Of a DNA stretch of 6,397 nt, positions 3,822 to 6,397 are shown in pieces. Position 1 is the first letter of the stretch. Each line of letters starts with the position of its first letter. The position numbers and the translations under genes were made by a program. A model generated the notes under the pieces. It did no database searches. It had not been told where the DNA came from and worked only from the letters and a program-made list of their open reading frames with translations. Source of the stretch: Chlamydiota bacterium (GTDB lineage: Bacteria; Chlamydiota; Chlamydiia; Chlamydiales; VGMA01); assembly GCA_016866575.1 (NCBI GenBank), contig VGMA01000088.1, positions 1-6,397 of the forward strand. Reading direction: 5' to 3'.

Positions 3822-4412
3822 ATGAAAAAATACCCCTTTTTCATCTTTTTACTATTTACATTTTCTGCTTTCTGTAAAGCGCCTGAAATGGACACACTCA
3901 TCTCTTCTGAAGAAATCAAACTAAAAATCAAAGAATATGCTGAGCTGATCAATCAAGAATACCAAGATAAAAATCTAACGATTGTGATGATCATGAAAGG
4001 TTGTATTTGCGTTACTGCTGATTTAATCCGAGAGATTAATGTCCCCTTTACTCTTGAATTTGTTCAAGCTAAAAGCTATGGACATAACGGCATGCACGCG
4101 GGCGATCTTAGCTTGCTCTATGACAAAGACCTTGATATTGAAGGCAAAGATCTTCTCGTGATTGACGATATTTTCGAAACAGGCAACACTATGAAAAAAG
4201 TATGCAACCGTTTAATGCAAAGAAATCCAAAAAGCATCAAGACACTTGTGCTTCTTGTAAAAGAGATTGAAAGAAAAGCTTCGTATCGTCCAGATTACGT
4301 ACTTTTTGATATCCCTGATCGCTTTGTGCTTGGCTATGGCCTAGATTACAAAGAACTCTTTAGAGGTCTTCCCGACATCTGCGCTTTTAAAAATGATGTA
4401 GCACCATTTTAA
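3822..4412 (+). CDS. hpt: Hypoxanthine phosphoribosyltransferase with N-terminal signal-like extension
   Basis: A 196-residue type I phosphoribosyltransferase that would convert hypoxanthine (and perhaps guanine) plus PRPP to the nucleotide in purine salvage. Visible motifs are the M-K-G loop (58-60), S-Y-G of the flexible loop (85-87), the PRPP-binding IDDIFETGNT (114-123), Lys147, and the purine-site segment IPDRFVLGYG (164-173). The family core corresponds to residues 23-196 (174 residues, normal length). In front lies MKKYPFFIFLLFTFSAFCKA, two lysines then about 14 hydrophobic residues, typical of a Sec signal or anchor. AAGGA (3811-3815) sits six bases before ATG 3822. The alternative ATG at 3888 has no ribosome site, so the long form is favoured. 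Glu119 replaces the usual catalytic Asp of D-T-G. There is no lipobox (S-A-F-C), and Pro after C-K-A disfavours signal peptidase cleavage there. A strong terminator follows. Confidence 0.88.
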   Translation: MKKYPFFIFLLFTFSAFCKAPEMDTLISSEEIKLKIKEYAELINQEYQDKNLTIVMIMKGCICVTADLIREINVPFTLEFVQAKSYGHNGMHAGDLSLLYDKDLDIEGKDLLVIDDIFETGNTMKKVCNRLMQRNPKSIKTLVLLVKEIERKASYRPDYVLFDIPDRFVLGYGLDYKELFRGLPDICAFKNDVAPF

Positions 4413-4425
4413 TCATGATGGATAC

Positions 4426-4452
4426 ACCCACCTTGATCAAGGTGGGTTTTTT
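4426..4452 (+). terminator. Intrinsic terminator of the phosphoribosyltransferase unit
   Basis: A perfect 22-base palindrome (4426-4447; left arm ACCCACCTTGA) is followed at once by a run of six T (4447-4452). It starts 13 bases after the stop at 4412. The T-tract is oriented for plus-strand transcription. It touches the stop codon of the convergent minus-strand gene (4451-4453), whose transcript would form the same stem but without a trailing T-run. Confidence 0.92.
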
Positions 4453-5227
4453 ATCTTGCAAAAGGATCTTTTTGATTAGATCCAGCACGGCAAATATCTA
4501 CTGCACTACTTTGCGATTGAGGAAATATTACCATTTCAGAAATGTTGACATGTTTTGGCCTTGTAGCAATATAGATGATCGCATCTGCGATATCTTCTGC
4601 TACTAAAGGGGAAAATCCTTGATAAAAGTCTTTGGCTCGCTTTTGATCATTCCATCTTATCTCACTAAATTCTGTCTCTGCCGCTCCAGGAGCTACTTCG
4701 CTAACGCGGATTTTTGTTCCAAATAAATCATGACGAAGAGATTCACTGATCGCTTTAACGGCGTGCTTAGTCGCACAGTAAACATTACCGCCTTTATAAC
4801 AATAGCGGCCGGCAATTGATCCTACATTGATGATATGCCCTTCATTTTTTTTCACCATGTAAGGCAATACGATTTTTGTCATGTAAAGCAGGCCTTTGAT
4901 ATTGGTATCGATCATCGTATCCCAATTTTCAACTAAAGCTTGCTGCATGGTATCAGAGGTGAGAGCAAGTCCTGCGTTATTGATCAAGATATCCACTTCG
5001 ACATCTTTTAGCTTTTCTTCGATATTTTTATAATTTCTGACATCAAGCTCCATAATGTCTACATTGACCCCATACTTTAAACTGAGATCTTCTTGTATAG
5101 CATGAAGCCGATCATATCTTCTTGCAACAAGCAAAAGATTGGAGCCTAACTCCGCAAACCTTTCTGCAGAAGCTTTGCCAAATCCACTTGATGCGCCTGT
5201 AATCAATACGGTTTTATCTTTGATCAT
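4451..5227 (-). CDS. ydfG: YdfG-like NADP-dependent short-chain dehydrogenase
   Basis: A 258-residue classical short-chain dehydrogenase/reductase. Visible elements are the cofactor glycine motif TGASSGFG (10-17), Arg36-Arg37 after the second strand (favouring NADP), LDV (61-63), NNAG (83-86), structural Asn109, and the catalytic triad Ser137, Tyr150 and Lys154 (Y-x3-K). Then comes P-G (180-181) and a C-terminus of the YdfG type (HVNISEMVIFPQSQS). Stretches such as NWDTMIDTNIKGLLYMTK and GGNVYCATK are close to E. coli YdfG, a 3-hydroxy acid / serine dehydrogenase that also reduces malonic semialdehyde. The true substrate here is unproven. Its ATG overlaps the TGA of the upstream protease gene (ATGA), and no strong ribosome site is seen, so translation is probably coupled. 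The C-terminal ten or so residues extend slightly past the E. coli length. Confidence 0.9.
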   Translation of the reverse strand: MIKDKTVLITGASSGFGKASAERFAELGSNLLLVARRYDRLHAIQEDLSLKYGVNVDIMELDVRNYKNIEEKLKDVEVDILINNAGLALTSDTMQQALVENWDTMIDTNIKGLLYMTKIVLPYMVKKNEGHIINVGSIAGRYCYKGGNVYCATKHAVKAISESLRHDLFGTKIRVSEVAPGAAETEFSEIRWNDQKRAKDFYQGFSPLVAEDIADAIIYIATRPKHVNISEMVIFPQSQSSAVDICRAGSNQKDPFAR

Positions 5228-6397
5228 TTTTGTATAAGGGCCATGTCTTGGATGATTGCTATCGCCTCTTTTTTTGCTAAATCCTTATGCCTTAAAAGAG
5301 GCGAATACCGCTGTGGGCATTGTTTAATCAATGTAATAAAATCTTGGTAATCGCTATTTTGCAAAAGCCTTTTTTCGCTGTTTTTTGCAAGGACAGGAAC
5401 CATTTTGGTCCAAATGGAATTCTTTTTCTGCTGATAGATCGTAAAGAACTGCCTGAGTTTTCCTTTGGGATTTTCTTGATAATTTAGCGAGTCTGCCTGG
5501 AGAGGAAATTGTAAAAACTTCTCCCCTATGTGATATGGAGCGTATTGCGTAGCTACGTGTATATGAGGTTTTACACCTTCGATCTGGGTCGATCTTCCTG
5601 ATATAGTGTAATACTTGCCTACCGTGACTTTATAAAAGTACTTGGCAGACTCATCTGTGATGGTTTGCATCTGCATAGAGCCTTTGCCATAGGTTCTTTC
5701 ATCTCCTACAACAACGGCTGCACCGTAATCTTGCAATGTCTGGGCTACGATTTCTGCCGCTGAAGCTGATGTCTTTGAAGTCAGCACCACAATCGGACCG
5801 AAAAAGAGATTGTATGGGTCGTAATCGCGGCTATACTGAATTTCTCCTCCAGCATATTTTGCTATGACCACTACCCCTTTCTCAATGAAGACTCCACAAA
5901 CTTTAATGGCTTGGTCGAGAAATCCGCCAAGATTATTTCTCATATCAAGAATGATTCCCACTAAAGGAGTTTCTTTAGAAAGTTCACTGATTGCTTCTCG
6001 TAGATCCTTTTCAACTGTCACACCTTCTCTATTGTCATAAAACGAATCAATCTGGAAGTATCCGATCACCCCTTTTCCGAAAGGGATTGCTTCAGATTTG
6101 ATCCTCCCCTCTTCCATCACAATTTTCTTTCTAACTAAGTGGACATTTTTGATTTCATCTTGTTTGGTTTGGACCTTTAGTGAAAGTATAGAACCCTCTT
6201 CTCCTTGAAGAAGTTTCATCACGGCCCGTAAAGAAAGGGTCTCTAAATTTTTTCCATCTATTGCAAGTATTTGATCGCTAACTTTTATCAAGCCAGATGC
6301 TGCTGCAGGTCCATAAGGACTGATTTCGCTTATGTAGTATCCATTAGCATTTTCAGCAATCACCACACCTATTCCGCAAAATTGTCTTTTTAAAGCC
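5224..6397 (-). CDS. S41 (Prc/CtpA-type) carboxyl-terminal processing protease, 5' end missing
   Basis: The frame is open to the right edge of the window (reading ALKRQFCGIGVVIAEN...), so the start lies outside; the GTG at 6364-6366 is internal. About 390 residues are present. Counting from that GTG, a PDZ domain spans roughly 9-80 (GPAAASGLIKVSDQILAIDG), the S41 catalytic core about 95-270, and a charged helical tail follows to 380. TSASAAEIVAQ carries the nucleophile Ser202 (bases 5761-5763), and YGKGSMQ carries the general-base Lys228 (5683-5685). LDMRNNLGG (140-148) is the typical preceding strand. Such enzymes cleave exported or tagged proteins from their C-termini in the periplasm. An export signal would be in the missing part. 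The TGA overlaps the dehydrogenase ATG, indicating an operon, though no functional link between the two is evident. Confidence 0.92.
   Translation of the reverse strand, partial: ALKRQFCGIGVVIAENANGYYISEISPYGPAAASGLIKVSDQILAIDGKNLETLSLRAVMKLLQGEEGSILSLKVQTKQDEIKNVHLVRKKIVMEEGRIKSEAIPFGKGVIGYFQIDSFYDNREGVTVEKDLREAISELSKETPLVGIILDMRNNLGGFLDQAIKVCGVFIEKGVVVIAKYAGGEIQYSRDYDPYNLFFGPIVVLTSKTSASAAEIVAQTLQDYGAAVVVGDERTYGKGSMQMQTITDESAKYFYKVTVGKYYTISGRSTQIEGVKPHIHVATQYAPYHIGEKFLQFPLQADSLNYQENPKGKLRQFFTIYQQKKNSIWTKMVPVLAKNSEKRLLQNSDYQDFITLIKQCPQRYSPLLRHKDLAKKEAIAIIQDMALIQK

Noticed and set aside
4415..4606. Plus-strand frame beginning just after hpt
   Set aside because: It runs through the intrinsic terminator and antisense to the dehydrogenase gene.

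Overview
This window is AT-rich bacterial DNA. It holds one accessory cluster of cysteine-rich genes flanked by ordinary metabolic and proteolytic genes. Small intergenic gaps, good Shine-Dalgarno sites and gene decay in progress would suit a host-associated bacterium such as an environmental chlamydia (Simkania/Rhabdochlamydia type). That is a guess from overall style; no marker gene settles it.

Left part (1-3529): an intact 5-carboxymethyl-2-hydroxymuconate isomerase-like tautomerase (127-510) is followed by a family of leaderless, extremely cysteine-rich proteins. Four members are intact. 601-864 is granulin-like in its spacing. 1077-1577 is built of ten Cys-Cys repeats resembling metazoan galaxins. 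2676-3212 joins a galaxin-like half to a granulin-like half. 3251-3529 is granulin-like and sits in an apparent operon with 2676-3212. Between them, three decayed paralogues and a 3' fragment of the isomerase (1698-2513) show that the module isomerase / granulin-like / galaxin-like was duplicated and then eroded. Several members share a short N-terminal leader of the type M-K/N-x-x-N-x-x-N-S/D-S/L-x-C-G, although their bodies differ. No Sec signal peptide is visible on any of them.

Right part (3581-6397): a plus-strand transcription unit starts at a TATAAT box. It encodes an unrecognised 63-residue protein and a hypoxanthine phosphoribosyltransferase whose well-supported start adds a hydrophobic, signal-peptide-like extension. 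The unit ends in a strong intrinsic terminator (4426-4452). Facing it on the minus strand are a Prc/CtpA-type S41 protease (its start lies beyond the right edge) and a YdfG-like short-chain dehydrogenase, overlapping by ATGA.

The point of most interest is the cysteine-rich cluster: two repeat architectures normally associated with eukaryotic extracellular proteins, present alone and fused, in a tandemly duplicating bacterial locus. A role in host interaction, surface or spore-like coat structure, or metal binding is inference only.
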